Assembly: GCF_029626035.1 (NCBI RefSeq)
Contig: NZ_JARUBE010000003.1
Coordinates: forward strand, 6,138,001 to 6,202,000
DNA from: Micromonospora sp. WMMD980
GTDB taxonomy: Bacteria; Actinomycetota; Actinomycetes; Mycobacteriales; Micromonosporaceae
Length of the DNA stretch: 64,000 nt
Direction of reading: 5' to 3'
The notes beneath the pieces are model-generated. The model saw only the letters and a program-made list of their open reading frames with translations, was not told where the DNA came from and searched no databases. The position numbers were made by a program, and so were the translations under genes. How positions within the stretch are numbered: position 1 is the first letter of the stretch; each line of letters opens with the position of its first letter. Shown in pieces: positions 7,223 to 16,922 of this stretch.

Positions 7223-9640
7223 CTAGAGCGTGTACGTCTGCGCCACCGCCAGCATCTCCGAGCTGTGCGAGCCGACCACGCCCACCGTCGCCGGCCGCTG
7301 CCGGAAACCGGGCAGCGCGGACAACCCGTCGCTGGCGTCCATCACCCGCAGGCGCACCGAGTCGGCGGACGGCACCAGCGTCAGCGTCACCTCGACGCCC
7401 TCCGGCGGCGGGGCGTGGAACACGATGCCGAAGCCCCACCGGCCCGCGCGCGCCTTCACCGGCACGTCCCGCCCGGCCACCGAGGCGGCCCGCACGGTGG
7501 CGGTGCCGGTGTCGACGTGCAACGTCAGCAGCCGAACCTGCCGCTGCGGCGTCACCCGCAGCCGCAGCACCCGCTGGTCACCGTTGCGGTCGTCGGCGAG
7601 CGTCTCCACCTTCGGCGCGGGCAGGGCCGCCGCCTCGGCCGGGCCGGCGCGCAGCTCGCCGTCGCCGATGCCGGGGAAGTCGTCGGCCACCGAGATGGTC
7701 CGGTCGACGTAGCGGTCGGTCCAGGGCTGCGGCTTCTCCTCGTGGCTGAGCCAGGCCGCCTTCTTCGTGCCGGCGTCCAGCGCGTACATCAGATGGGTGG
7801 GCACGGGGTGGCCGGCGTCGAAGCGGTCGACGGCCAGGCCGACCCCGGCGAACACCGCCGCCGCGACGAACGCCGCGCCGGTCGGCAGCGCGCCGAGGCG
7901 GCGGGCGCGCAGCGCCAGCAGGCCGCGCTGGCCGCCGGCGCGCGGGTGCAGCAGATCCACCACCGGCAGCAGGGCCAACCCGAGCAGCACCGCGACCAGC
8001 GCGGCCACCGCGCCCATGCCCATGCCGAGCGCCGGGAAGAGCAGCACCACCGGGGGCAGCAGGACCACCACGGCCACCGCGCCGGCGAGCGTCACCGCGA
8101 CCACCGGCCACGGCCCGTCCAGCCGGGTGGCCAGCGCCGCGAGGCCGGCGGCGGCGCCGGCCAGCGCCGGCAGGGTGGTGAGGTACGCGCCGCCGGGTAC
8201 CAGCACCGCGAGCAGCACGCCGAACAGGGCCAGCCAGAGCAGACCGCCGAACGCCAGCGCGGCCGGGCCGACCCGGCGGCGGGACAGGGCGTACCAGCCG
8301 AGCAGCACCGTGGCGGCGAGCGCCACCACGGCGAGGCGGTACCAGACCGGACGGTACGGGTCGAGCAGCTCGGCGTACCCGGGACGGATCGTGGTGATCG
8401 CGGCCCAGAGCAGCCACGCGCCCAGCGGGGCCACGACGACCGGGGCCAGGGCCAGGCCAGCGCCGGCGGCGAGCGTGCCGACGGACGCCCGGCCACGGCG
8501 GCGCAGCAGCCAGCCCAGCGCGCCGACGGCGAGCAGCGCGGCGACCGCGAGCGGCAGGGTCAGCCAACCGGGGTAGCGGACCAGCCCGCCGAGCACCGGG
8601 AAATAGGTGTCGTCGTGGCCGGAGCGCAGGTCGCCGAGGTCGGTGCGGCCGAACTCGCGGGCCAGGCCGAGCGCGTTGTCGCCGTGCATCTGGAGGCTGC
8701 CCCGGTCCATCCGGGCCGGCACGTCCAGCGGGGTGTGGTAGATCGCCCCGCCGTCGATGTAGGCCGAGTTCAGGCCGACGAACTTCTGGTCGAGAAACGC
8801 GGTGAAGTCGGTGTCGTTGGGCAGCGCCCGGTAGATCTCCACCGCGAACGAGGTGCCCACCGGGTGCGGCGCGGCCCGGCCGAACACGTCCACCAGCTTC
8901 GCGTTGTTCCGCGACGTCTCGAACATGATCACCGGGCCGGTCGAGCCGCGCGCCTCCAGGTTGAGCACCACCCCGCCGTCGGCGGCCAACGGGTGGTCGG
9001 CGGCGAAGCCGGCCGCGCCGCAGAGGCACGCCTCCTCCGCGTCGGTGAGCACGAACACCACGTCGTTGCGGGGACGCGGGCCGGTGGTCAGCGCCCGGGC
9101 CACCTCCAGGATGGTGGCGGTGCCGGCGGCGTCGTCGTTGCCGCCCGGCCCGGTCTGCACCGAGTCGTAGTGCGCGACCAGGAAGACCTTACCGGTCGGG
9201 TCGGTGCCGGGGAGTCGGGCCACCACGTTGCGCACCCGGGCCAGCGTCGCCCCGCCGGCCGCGCCGCTGAGCTGACCGGCCTCGGGCGCCACCGCGTCCT
9301 GCACCTCGGTCTGCAGGCCCAGCCCGCGCAGCGCGCCGACCAGGTGCTCGCGGACCTGGTCGTTGGCCGCGCTGCCGGCCACGTGCGGCCGGGCCGCGAT
9401 CACCTCGACGTTCCGGTACGCCCGGGCGGCGCTGAACTCGCCGGCCGGCGCGTCCGCCGGGCGTGGCGTCGGGGTGGCCAGGCCGACCAGGACGCCCGCC
9501 CCGACGGCGAGCAGCGCCACCAGCGCGGCGACGGCGGCGAGCAACCGGCGGCGGGGCTTGGCGAACGCCCGGTCGGCGGGGCGGGTGGGGGGTGCGCCCA
9601 CGGGAACTCCTCGGGGTGGATCTACGGGGGTGGGCATCAT
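7223..9640 (-). CDS. Membrane-bound M28 family zinc aminopeptidase
   Basis: About 805 residues. A membrane segment (LLAAVAALVALLAVGAGVLV, about 32-51) precedes an M28 peptidase domain with the co-catalytic zinc ligands in HYDSVQTGPGGNDDAAGT, LTDAEEACLCGAAGF and NLEARG, and RALPNDTDFTAFL later. After about residue 350 come some eight hydrophobic segments, then a C-terminal beta-rich domain of about 180 residues without membrane helices. This order matches the Pff1/ER-membrane-type M28 peptidases, with the protease outside the cell. Adjacent ATGs at 9640 and 9637 are both possible; the longer reading from 9757 is Arg-rich and rejected. Confidence 0.85.
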   Translation of the reverse strand: MMPTPVDPPRGVPVGAPPTRPADRAFAKPRRRLLAAVAALVALLAVGAGVLVGLATPTPRPADAPAGEFSAARAYRNVEVIAARPHVAGSAANDQVREHLVGALRGLGLQTEVQDAVAPEAGQLSGAAGGATLARVRNVVARLPGTDPTGKVFLVAHYDSVQTGPGGNDDAAGTATILEVARALTTGPRPRNDVVFVLTDAEEACLCGAAGFAADHPLAADGGVVLNLEARGSTGPVIMFETSRNNAKLVDVFGRAAPHPVGTSFAVEIYRALPNDTDFTAFLDQKFVGLNSAYIDGGAIYHTPLDVPARMDRGSLQMHGDNALGLAREFGRTDLGDLRSGHDDTYFPVLGGLVRYPGWLTLPLAVAALLAVGALGWLLRRRGRASVGTLAAGAGLALAPVVVAPLGAWLLWAAITTIRPGYAELLDPYRPVWYRLAVVALAATVLLGWYALSRRRVGPAALAFGGLLWLALFGVLLAVLVPGGAYLTTLPALAGAAAGLAALATRLDGPWPVVAVTLAGAVAVVVLLPPVVLLFPALGMGMGAVAALVAVLLGLALLPVVDLLHPRAGGQRGLLALRARRLGALPTGAAFVAAAVFAGVGLAVDRFDAGHPVPTHLMYALDAGTKKAAWLSHEEKPQPWTDRYVDRTISVADDFPGIGDGELRAGPAEAAALPAPKVETLADDRNGDQRVLRLRVTPQRQVRLLTLHVDTGTATVRAASVAGRDVPVKARAGRWGFGIVFHAPPPEGVEVTLTLVPSADSVRLRVMDASDGLSALPGFRQRPATVGVVGSHSSEMLAVAQTYTL

Positions 9641-9837
9641 CCTGCACCCCGCCCGGGCGCGGCGGCACTCCCCGGTCGGTGCGTTGCCGGGCCGGCAGCG
9701 CTCCCGCGTAACATCGTGGGTCGGCCGCGTCGCTGTCCGGGTGGACGGGTCACCCACCCGCCGCCACGGCGGGGCTCGTGTCGTGTGCGACCGTTGTTCC
9801 CGCCAGGATCTGCAAGGGCACTCGGAAGGAGCCCGCC

Positions 9838-11106
9838 ATCACCAGCGAACTCCCGCGTCTCGCGGCGGTGGCCCGGCCGCACCGGGGGACCACCGCGCCG
9901 GGCGCTCCCGTGGTGCCGCGTGCCGGCGCCGGGCTGCACGGCGGCCTCCCGCCGGGCGAACGGCTGCGGGTGCTGCTGGTCGAGGACGACGAGGGCGACG
10001 CCTTCCTGGTCGGTGAGCTGCTCGCCGAGACCAACTCGATGATCGACCTGCTGGTCGCCACCAGTCTCAGCGAGGCCCGGCAGCGGGTGATGGGCGTCGA
10101 CTGCGTCCTGCTCGATCTCGGCCTGCCCGACGCGCAGGGCCTCGACGGGCTGCGCCGGGTGCTGGAGATGGCCAGCGGCGCCGCGGTCTGCGTGCTGACC
10201 GGGCGCTCCGACGAGCACCTCGGCATCGTGGCGGTCGCCGAGGGCGCGCAGGACTACCTGGTCAAGGGGCAGGTCGACGGCGTCCTGCTGACCCGGGCGC
10301 TGCGCTACGCGGTGGAACGCAAGCGGGCCGACGAGAACGCCCGCCGGCTGCGCGAGGTGGAGCTGCGCCAGGCCGAGTCGGCCCGCCTGGAACGTGGCCT
10401 GTTGCCGCAGCCGCTGATGACCACCGACGAGGTGTCGGTGCACACCTTCTACCGGCCCGGCCGGCACGCCGCGCTGATCGGCGGCGACTTCTACGACGTG
10501 GTGCAGACCCGCCCGGACCGGATCGACCTGATCGTCGGCGACGTCTGCGGCCACGGCGTGGACGAGGCCGCGCTCGGGGTCGAGCTGCGGGTCGCCTGGC
10601 GGGCGCTGGTGCTGGCCGGCGTGCCCGACGACGAGGTGCTCCCCGCGCTGGAGCAGGTGCTGATGAGCGAGCGCCGGCTCCAGGAGATCTTCGCGACGGT
10701 GGCCACCGTGCGGCTCGACCTGGCGTCCGCCCGGGCCACCGTGCGACTCGCCGGTCACCCGCCGCCGCTGCTGCTCAGCGGCGGTAGGGTCGCCCCGGTG
10801 CCGGCCAAGGGCGGGCTGCTGCTCGGCGTCCGGCCCCGCCGCCCCGTCGCCTTCGACCTGGAGTTCGACGCCGACGACTGGTCCCTGCTGATGTACACCG
10901 ACGGCCTCATCGAGGGCCGGGTCGACGGCGGCGACGAACGGCTCGACGTGCCCGGGCTGACCGGCCTGCTCGCCGAGCCGGCCAACCACGCGGTGCCGCT
11001 CTCCGAGCTGCCCGCCTGGCTGGTCGGGCGCGCCGAGCAGATCAACGGCGGCCCGCTCGCCGACGACGTGGCGATGTTGCTGGTGACCCGGGGCAGCGGT
11101 CGGTGA
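9838..11106 (+). CDS. Response regulator with SpoIIE-type PP2C phosphatase output
   Basis: Receiver domain: RVLLVEDDEGDAFLV, phospho-acceptor region CVLLDLGLP, then VCVLTGRSD and DYLVKGQ. A short coiled linker (RKRADENARRLREVELRQ) leads to a PP2C/SpoIIE domain with LIGGDFYDVV, VGDVCGHG, MYTDGLIEG and LADDVAML. Such proteins usually control anti-sigma antagonists by dephosphorylation. The start is unusual: GGAAGGAG (9824-9831) is ideally spaced for an ATC codon at 9838, giving 422 residues; the nearest in-frame standard starts are GTG 9778 (no ribosome site) and GTG 9868. It heads a regulatory cluster with the kinase and CheY genes. Confidence 0.82.
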   Translation: MTSELPRLAAVARPHRGTTAPGAPVVPRAGAGLHGGLPPGERLRVLLVEDDEGDAFLVGELLAETNSMIDLLVATSLSEARQRVMGVDCVLLDLGLPDAQGLDGLRRVLEMASGAAVCVLTGRSDEHLGIVAVAEGAQDYLVKGQVDGVLLTRALRYAVERKRADENARRLREVELRQAESARLERGLLPQPLMTTDEVSVHTFYRPGRHAALIGGDFYDVVQTRPDRIDLIVGDVCGHGVDEAALGVELRVAWRALVLAGVPDDEVLPALEQVLMSERRLQEIFATVATVRLDLASARATVRLAGHPPPLLLSGGRVAPVPAKGGLLLGVRPRRPVAFDLEFDADDWSLLMYTDGLIEGRVDGGDERLDVPGLTGLLAEPANHAVPLSELPAWLVGRAEQINGGPLADDVAMLLVTRGSGR

Positions 11107-11128
11107 GGGTTCGAATGGAAGAGGGGCG

Positions 11129-12850
11129 ATGAAGGCGTACCAGCAGGGGTGGACGCTGCGGCGGCGGGTGGTCGCGCTGCTCGGCGTGGTCCTGGCGTTG
11201 CTGCTCGGGTTGGCCGCGGCGGAGGCGGTGGTCGCCGCGAAGAACCGGCAGAACATCGACTCGGTGTTGCTCAAGACCGGCCCACTGCGGGTCCAGGCGC
11301 AGGAGTTGATGAGCGTCCTGCTGGACCAGGAGACCGCGGTGCGCGGCTACGCGGTGAACGGCGACCGCAACGACCTGGTTCCCTACCGGGAGGGCGTCGA
11401 GCGGGAGCAGGAGCTGATCGCCTCCATCCGTAGCCTTTCCGCCGGCTACCCGGACGTGCGCCGGGAGCTGGCCGTGGTCGAGCGGCAGACCACGCAGTGG
11501 CGGACCCAGGTGGCCGAGCCGGTGGTCGCGGCCACCGACCGTGGGGGGCCACAGGCCGGCCGGGCGCTGATCACCGACCAGACCCGCCAGCAGTTCGACG
11601 GAATACGAGGCGCGATCAACTCGCTCCAGGACGAGGTCCTGACCATTCGGAGGGAGACCGCCGAACGGGTCAACTCGACCAGCAACGCGCTGGTCGTGCT
11701 GCTGATCATCGCGGCGCTGGTGGTGGCGGTGGCCGGCGCGGTCATGCTGCTCTCGCTCGACCGGATCCTGATCCGCCCGCTGGCCGGCCTGGTCGGGCAG
11801 GTGCGCGAGGTGGCCGCCGGCGACTACCAGCACCACATCGCCGGCTCCGGCCCGCCGGAGTTCCGCCGGCTCGCCGACGACATCGACCTGATGCGGCAGA
11901 AGATCGCCCAGGAGCTGGACGAGGTACGCCAGGCCCGGGAGCGGATCGAGTGGGTCAACGACCAGCTCCAGAAGCAGGCCGAGGAGTTGACCCGCTCCAA
12001 CCGCGACCTGGAGCAGTTCGCCTACGTGGCCTCGCACGACCTCCAGGAGCCACTGCGCAAGGTGGCCAGCTTCTGCCAACTGCTCCAGCGTCGCTACGCC
12101 GGGCAGCTCGACGAGCGGGCCGACCAGTACATCGCATTCGCGGTGGACGGCGCGCAGCGGATGCAGCGACTCATCAACGACCTGCTGGCGTTCTCCCGCA
12201 TCGGCCGGCTCACCACCGGGTTCACCGAGGTCGACCTGAACCGGGTGATGGGCGACGTGGCCGGGCAGACCGAGGCGGCCCGCCAGTACGCCGACGCGGA
12301 GCTGACCTGGGACGAGATGCCCACCATCCGCGGCGAGGAGCCGCTGCTGACCAACCTGCTGGTCAACCTGGTCAGCAATTCGGTGAAGTTCCGCCGCCCG
12401 GGCGTGCCGTCGAAGGTGCACGTCTCGGCCCGGCTGGTCGACGGCGAGTGGGAGATCAGCTGCCGGGACAACGGCATCGGGATCGAGCCGGAGTTCGCCG
12501 ACAAGATCTTCGTGATCTTCCAGCGGCTGCACTCCAAGGACGCCTACCCGGGCACCGGGATCGGGCTCGCCATCGTCAAGAAGATCGTCGAATACCACGG
12601 CGGTCGGGTCTGGGTGGACACCGATACCGAGGAGGGCACCACGATCCGGTTCACACTGCCGGCGTCGGAGGCCGACATCGAGGCCGCCGCCGCCGCGGAG
12701 CAGGCGGAGGCGGCCGGGTCGGACGAGGCCGCCGCCGAGGACGCGCCGGCAGACGTCGCGGAACAGCCGGACGGCGCGACCCGCGCGGAGTCGCCCGCGG
12801 AGACGGCCCGACAGGATACAAACGGTGGCATGAGGGAGACGGTGGGATGA
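11129..12850 (+). CDS. CHASE3-HAMP sensor histidine kinase
   Basis: A 573-residue membrane kinase: helix 1 (about 17-35), an extracytoplasmic CHASE3-like helical domain (about 38-180, with [16 protein letters not shown]), helix 2 (about 187-209), HAMP (about 211-265), a coiled coil, the HisKA segment [12 protein letters not shown] with His303, then the ATPase with NLVSNSVKF (N box), [10 protein letters not shown] (G1), F box IFVIFQRLH and [12 protein letters not shown] (G2). The HisKA form is that of phytochrome-like kinases that pair with single-domain regulators. The last 65 residues are an acidic Ala/Glu tail. Its TGA overlaps the CheY-type gene as ATGA, so the two are a likely pair. Confidence 0.92.
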   Translation: MKAYQQGWTLRRRVVALLGVVLALLLGLAAAEAVVAAKNRQNIDSVLLKTGPLRVQAQELMSVLLDQETAVRGYAVNGDRNDLVPYREGVEREQELIASIRSLSAGYPDVRRELAVVERQTTQWRTQVAEPVVAATDRGGPQAGRALITDQTRQQFDGIRGAINSLQDEVLTIRRETAERVNSTSNALVVLLIIAALVVAVAGAVMLLSLDRILIRPLAGLVGQVREVAAGDYQHHIAGSGPPEFRRLADDIDLMRQKIAQELDEVRQARERIEWVNDQLQKQAEELTRSNRDLEQFAYVASHDLQEPLRKVASFCQLLQRRYAGQLDERADQYIAFAVDGAQRMQRLINDLLAFSRIGRLTTGFTEVDLNRVMGDVAGQTEAARQYADAELTWDEMPTIRGEEPLLTNLLVNLVSNSVKFRRPGVPSKVHVSARLVDGEWEISCRDNGIGIEPEFADKIFVIFQRLHSKDAYPGTGIGLAIVKKIVEYHGGRVWVDTDTEEGTTIRFTLPASEADIEAAAAAEQAEAAGSDEAAAEDAPADVAEQPDGATRAESPAETARQDTNGGMRETVG

Positions 12851-13299
12851 CCGCGCCGGCGGATGGTAAGAGCCCGATCGAGGTCCTGCTCGTCGAGGAC
12901 GATCCGGGCGACGTGCTGATGACCCAGGAGGCGTTCGAGGAGCACAAGCTCCGCAACCGCCTGACGGTCGTCTCCGACGGGGCTGAGGCGCTGGCCTACC
13001 TGCGCCGCGAGGGCCCGTACACGGACGCGGTCACGCCCGACCTGATCCTGCTCGACCTGAACCTGCCCCGCCGCGACGGTCGGGAGGTGCTGGAGGAGAT
13101 CAAGAAGGACGAGGTCCTCCGCCGGATCCCGGTCGTGGTGCTCACCACCTCGCAGGCCGACGAGGACATCCTGCGCAGCTACCAGTTGCACGCCAACGCC
13201 TACGTGACCAAGCCGGTGGACTTCGAACGCTTCATCTCGGTGGTCCGCCAGATCGACGAGTTCTTCGTCAGCGTGGTCAAGCTGCCGCCGCGTGGCTGA
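12847..13299 (+). CDS. Single-domain CheY-like response regulator, Rcp1 type
   Basis: A 150-residue stand-alone receiver: [18 protein letters not shown] (acidic pocket), [20 protein letters not shown] (phospho-Asp in LLDLNLP), [12 protein letters not shown] (Thr switch) and AYVTKPVDF (Lys). The DPGD and LNLPRRDG forms are typical of Rcp1-like partners of phytochrome-type histidine kinases. There is no output domain, so it may act by protein contact or as a phosphate relay, plausibly toward the SpoIIE-phosphatase regulator upstream. ATG 12847 overlaps the kinase stop; the C-terminus overlaps the next gene by 8 bp. Confidence 0.9.
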   Translation: MTAPADGKSPIEVLLVEDDPGDVLMTQEAFEEHKLRNRLTVVSDGAEALAYLRREGPYTDAVTPDLILLDLNLPRRDGREVLEEIKKDEVLRRIPVVVLTTSQADEDILRSYQLHANAYVTKPVDFERFISVVRQIDEFFVSVVKLPPRG

Positions 13300-14101
13300 C
13301 CCCCTGCTGGACGACGTCGCCGCGCTGCTGCGGGAGGCCGCGGCCGACGTCGTCGTGCCGATGTTCCGCCGGCTCGACCCGTCCGACATCTCCGAGAAGG
13401 CGCCCGGCGAGGTGGTCACCGTCGCCGACCGCGAGGCCGAGAAGCTGATCTCCGAGGGCCTGCGGCGGCTACGCCCCGGCTCGGTGGTGGTCGGCGAGGA
13501 AGCCGTCGCCGAGGATCCCGACCTGCTGCGGCACCTGGGCGGCAGCGGTGACGTCTGGCTCGTCGACCCGATCGACGGCACGTCCAACTTCGCCGCCGGC
13601 AAGCGGCCGTTCGCGTTGATGGCGGCGCTGCTCACCGACGGCGTACCGGTGGCGTCCTGGGTCTACGACCCGCTGGACGGCACGATGGCGGCCGGCCGGC
13701 TCGAGGCCGGGGTCACGCTCGACGGCACACCGGTGCGGACCGACCGGCCGGCGCCGGCGGCGGTCGCGCTGCGCGGCACCGCGATGACGAAGTTCCTGCC
13801 CGGTGACGTCCGCGGCGACGTCGAGGCCGGTGGCCGCCGGATCGGCGAGCTGCTGCCCGGCCAGCACTGCGCCGGTCGGGAATACCTGGACGTGCTCACC
13901 GGCGCGCAGCAGTTCGTGCTCTTCTGGCGCACGCTGCCCTGGGACCACACCCCCGGCACGCTGCTGGTCCGGGAGGCCGGCGGGGTGGCCCGCCGCTTCG
14001 ACGGCACCGACTACCACCCCGCCGACGAGGGCCGGGGCCTGCTGGTCGCGGCCAGCCCGGAGATCTGGGACGAGGTGTACGCGGCGCTGCTGGCCCGGTG
14101 A
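13292..14101 (+). CDS. Inositol monophosphatase family phosphatase
   Basis: A 269-residue cytosolic phosphatase with the IMPase metal-site motifs: [10 protein letters not shown] (Glu), [15 protein letters not shown] (Asp-Pro-Ile-Asp-Gly-Thr) and the late [15 protein letters not shown]. Family enzymes hydrolyse inositol, histidinol, fructose-bisphosphate or PAP phosphates; the substrate here is not predictable. GTG 13292 lies eight bases inside the preceding regulator gene, so it is translationally coupled to the two-component genes, although the biochemical link is unclear. Confidence 0.87.
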   Translation: MADPLLDDVAALLREAAADVVVPMFRRLDPSDISEKAPGEVVTVADREAEKLISEGLRRLRPGSVVVGEEAVAEDPDLLRHLGGSGDVWLVDPIDGTSNFAAGKRPFALMAALLTDGVPVASWVYDPLDGTMAAGRLEAGVTLDGTPVRTDRPAPAAVALRGTAMTKFLPGDVRGDVEAGGRRIGELLPGQHCAGREYLDVLTGAQQFVLFWRTLPWDHTPGTLLVREAGGVARRFDGTDYHPADEGRGLLVAASPEIWDEVYAALLAR

Positions 14102-14220
14102 GCAGCGGTACGCGACGCCCGCGCCACGCTGCGTCGACGATCCGGGTCGTCGACGGTCACGGATCTGGCGCGACGCGCCCGGTCCGGTATCGTGACCGCG
14201 GTTGACGGAAGGACCATCAC

Positions 14221-15261
14221 GTGCCCAGGACCAGGCTCACCGGCCGGCGCGTCCGCCGGTCACTGCTGGCGCTGCTCGCCGCGACGGCCGTGCTGCTCGG
14301 CGCCGGCCTCGCCACCGCCGGCCCGGCCGCCGCCGCGCCCAGCCCGAACGCCCCCGACGAGGGCGACAGCAAGCAGCTCCGGGCGGCGCTGGAGGCCGCG
14401 GCGAAGGGGCACATCGACGCCCAGAACAAGCTGGACAACTCGAAGCGCCGCCAGAAGGAGTTGGCCGCCCAGCTCAAGGACATCGAGGCGCGCCTGGTCG
14501 GGTTGACCGCGCAGGCCGGCGAGGTGGCCGTGCAGTCCTACCGGCAGGGCCGGCTGACCCCGGTGTCGATGCTGCTGGCCAGCTCCGGGCCGAACGACTT
14601 CCTGCACCGGGCGGCCGAGCTGGACATGATGGCCCAGCGGGACAGCAAGCGCCTCGGTGACCTGGCCACCGCGAAGGCGCAGGCCGCCGAGTCGAAGCTG
14701 GCCCTCGACGCCGAGGTGCGCGAGCAGACCAAGCAGGTCGCCGTGCTGGCCCGGAAGAAGAAGGACGCCGAGGTGGCGCTCGCGAAGGTCAGCTCCGGCG
14801 CCGGCTCCGGCTTCAGCGGCGGCTCCTCGTCGGCCAAGCCGGCCCCGCGCAACTCGGACGGCTCGTGGCCGTCGGAGTCCTGCTCGGTGAACGACCCGAC
14901 GCCGGCCAGCGGCTGCATCACGCCGCGCACGCTGCACATGCTCCAGCAGGCCAAGGCGGCGAGCTTCACGCGCTACGCCTCCTGCCACCGCAGCGGCGGC
15001 GGCGGCGAGCACCCCAAGGGCCGGGCCTGCGACTTCTCCGCCGCCAGCGGTGGGTTCGAGGACCGCACCGCCACCGGCGGCGACAAGGCGTACGGTGACC
15101 GGCTGGCGAGCTGGGCGAAGAGCAACGCCAACCGGCTCGGCATCATGTACGTGATCTGGTATCGGCAGATCTGGATGCCGAACACCGGCTGGCGGGCGTA
15201 CAGCGGTGGGGGCAGCCCGGCCGCCGACCACACAAACCATGTTCACATCTCGATGTACTGA
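14221..15261 (+). CDS. Secreted coiled-coil protein with C-terminal peptidase-like domain
   Basis: A 346-residue secreted protein: Arg-rich start, signal peptide (LLALLAATAVLLGAGLATAG, cleavage near AAAAP), then a long coiled coil (about 50-190), a Ser/Gly linker and a C-terminal domain with CSVNDPTPASGCITPRTL, HRSGGGGEHPKGRACDF and DHTNHVHISMY. The C-terminal block with paired His residues resembles the D-Ala-D-Ala-carboxypeptidase-like domain often attached to NlpC/RipA-type coiled coils in actinobacteria, so a role in peptidoglycan turnover is plausible. GTG 14221 follows GGAAGGA (14207-14213). Confidence 0.75.
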   Translation: MPRTRLTGRRVRRSLLALLAATAVLLGAGLATAGPAAAAPSPNAPDEGDSKQLRAALEAAAKGHIDAQNKLDNSKRRQKELAAQLKDIEARLVGLTAQAGEVAVQSYRQGRLTPVSMLLASSGPNDFLHRAAELDMMAQRDSKRLGDLATAKAQAAESKLALDAEVREQTKQVAVLARKKKDAEVALAKVSSGAGSGFSGGSSSAKPAPRNSDGSWPSESCSVNDPTPASGCITPRTLHMLQQAKAASFTRYASCHRSGGGGEHPKGRACDFSAASGGFEDRTATGGDKAYGDRLASWAKSNANRLGIMYVIWYRQIWMPNTGWRAYSGGGSPAADHTNHVHISMY

Positions 15262-15297
15262 CCTGAACCGCCAGGAACGCCGCGTACCCTCGCGACG

Positions 15298-16851
15298 GTG
15301 AGCAGCACATCGTCCGACATCGTCATCGGGCCGGCGACCGACGCGCCGGCACCGCCGCGCGCGCTGCCGAACGGGCTCGCCGCCTTCCTGGTCTTCCTCT
15401 CCAGCGGTGCGGTGCTGGTGCTGGAGACCGTCGCGCTGCGCCTGGTCGGCCCCTATGTCGGGGTGACCCTCCAGGTGACCAGCTCGGTCATCGGCATGGC
15501 GCTGGCCGCCATCGCGTACGGGGCGTGGATGGGCGGGTGGCTCGCCGACCGGCGGGACCCGCGCGCCCTGCTCGCCCCGGCCCTGGTGCTGGCCGGCATC
15601 GCCACCGCCGTCACCCTGCCGATCGTCAGGTACGCCGGTGAGGCGCTGCGCGGCGGCGCGGCGAGCGCGGTGCTCCTGCTGACCGCGCTGACCGTGCTGC
15701 TGCCCGCGGCGCTGCTGGCCGGGATCACCCCGCTCGTGGTGAAGCTTCAGTTGGCCGACCTGCGCCGCACCGGCCAGGTGGTCGGCAAACTCTCCAGCAT
15801 CGGCACGCTCGGCGGGATCACCGCCACGCTGGGCACCGGCTTCATCCTGGTGGCCGCGCTGCCCAGCTCGGTGATCGTGTTGTCGCTGGCCGGGGTGCTC
15901 GGCGTGACCGGGCTGGCGCTCGGGTTCTGGCTGCGGCGGCGGGACGGCGCGGTGCTGTCGACGCCGGGGCGGGCCAGGGCGGCGCTCGCGCTGATCGGCC
16001 TCTCCGCCGCCGGGCTCACCGCCGCCGCGCCGAACCCGTGCGACGTGGAGACCGCGTACCACTGTGCCCGGGTGGAGGCGGACCCCGGCTCGCCGGACGG
16101 GCGCACGCTCTTCCTCAACTCGGCGCGGCACTCCTACGTCGACCTGACCGACCCGACCCACCTGGAATACTCGTACACCCGGTGGATCGGCCTGGTCGCG
16201 GACCTGGCTCGGCCGGCGGGGCAGCCGGTGGACGCGCTGCACCTGGGCGGCGGCGGCTTCACCGTGCCGGGCTACCTGGCGGCGACCCGTCCCGGCACCG
16301 ACAACCTCGTCTTCGAGGTCGACGGCGGCCTGGTCGAGCTGGACCGGCGGGAGCTGGGTCTGCGCACCGGGCCCACGCTGCGCGCCGAGGTCGGTGACGC
16401 ACGGGTGCTGCTCGGCGGCGAGCCGACCGACAGTCGGGACTTCATCGTCGGCGACGCGTTCGGCCACCTGGTGGTGCCCTGGCACCTGGCCACGAGGGAG
16501 ATGGCCGTGGACATCCGGCGGGTGCTCCGCCCGGACGGGATCTACGTGCAGAACGTGATCGACTATCCGCCGGACCGGTTCGTCCGGGCCGAGCTGGCCA
16601 CCGTCGCGGCCGTGTTCGACCACGTGGCGTTGATCGCCCCGCCGGGCGCGATCGCCGGGCAGCACGGCGCGAACTTCGTCATCGTCGCCTCGGACGTGCC
16701 GCTGCCGCTGGCCGGAATCCCCGCCGGGCTCAGGGGTCTTCCCGAGCCGGCCGAGCTGCTCGACGAGGCGAAGACGGCCGCCTGGGCCGGCGACGCGAGA
16801 GTGCTCACCGACGACTTCGCCCCGGTGGACCAACTGCTGGCGACCGCCTGA
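15298..16851 (+). CDS. Fused membrane and spermidine-synthase-like protein
   Basis: A 517-residue protein. The first half has about seven hydrophobic segments starting ALPNGLAAFLVFLSSGAVLV and VVGKLSSIGTLGGITATLGT; the second half is a Rossmann-type spermidine-synthase-like domain with LHLGGGGFTVPGYLA (SAM/dcSAM loop), FEVDGGLVELDRRELG and FIVGDAFGHLVVPWH. In family terms these fused proteins are common in actinobacteria; polyamine synthesis is unproven because aminopropyl-acceptor residues vary. GTG 15298 is close behind the preceding gene (36 bp). Confidence 0.85.
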   Translation: MSSTSSDIVIGPATDAPAPPRALPNGLAAFLVFLSSGAVLVLETVALRLVGPYVGVTLQVTSSVIGMALAAIAYGAWMGGWLADRRDPRALLAPALVLAGIATAVTLPIVRYAGEALRGGAASAVLLLTALTVLLPAALLAGITPLVVKLQLADLRRTGQVVGKLSSIGTLGGITATLGTGFILVAALPSSVIVLSLAGVLGVTGLALGFWLRRRDGAVLSTPGRARAALALIGLSAAGLTAAAPNPCDVETAYHCARVEADPGSPDGRTLFLNSARHSYVDLTDPTHLEYSYTRWIGLVADLARPAGQPVDALHLGGGGFTVPGYLAATRPGTDNLVFEVDGGLVELDRRELGLRTGPTLRAEVGDARVLLGGEPTDSRDFIVGDAFGHLVVPWHLATREMAVDIRRVLRPDGIYVQNVIDYPPDRFVRAELATVAAVFDHVALIAPPGAIAGQHGANFVIVASDVPLPLAGIPAGLRGLPEPAELLDEAKTAAWAGDARVLTDDFAPVDQLLATA

Positions 16852-16922
16852 TCGGGTGACTTTGCTGACCGATTACGACCGGACAGGTGTACCGGGGGCC
16901 ACTTCGGGCAACTGCACCGACC

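Noticed and set aside
7265..10042. A 925-residue plus-strand reading frame
   Set aside because: Arg/Gln/His-rich mirror of the M28 gene; no domains or ribosome site.
11104..11128. GGTTCGAAT resembling a tRNA T-arm
   Set aside because: No cloverleaf around it; it is the short gap before the kinase gene.
11042..12598. A 518-residue minus-strand frame
   Set aside because: Antisense to the histidine kinase; no recognisable motif.
14260..16833. An 857-residue minus-strand frame
   Set aside because: Antisense to two well-supported genes; composition typical of GC-rich shadows.
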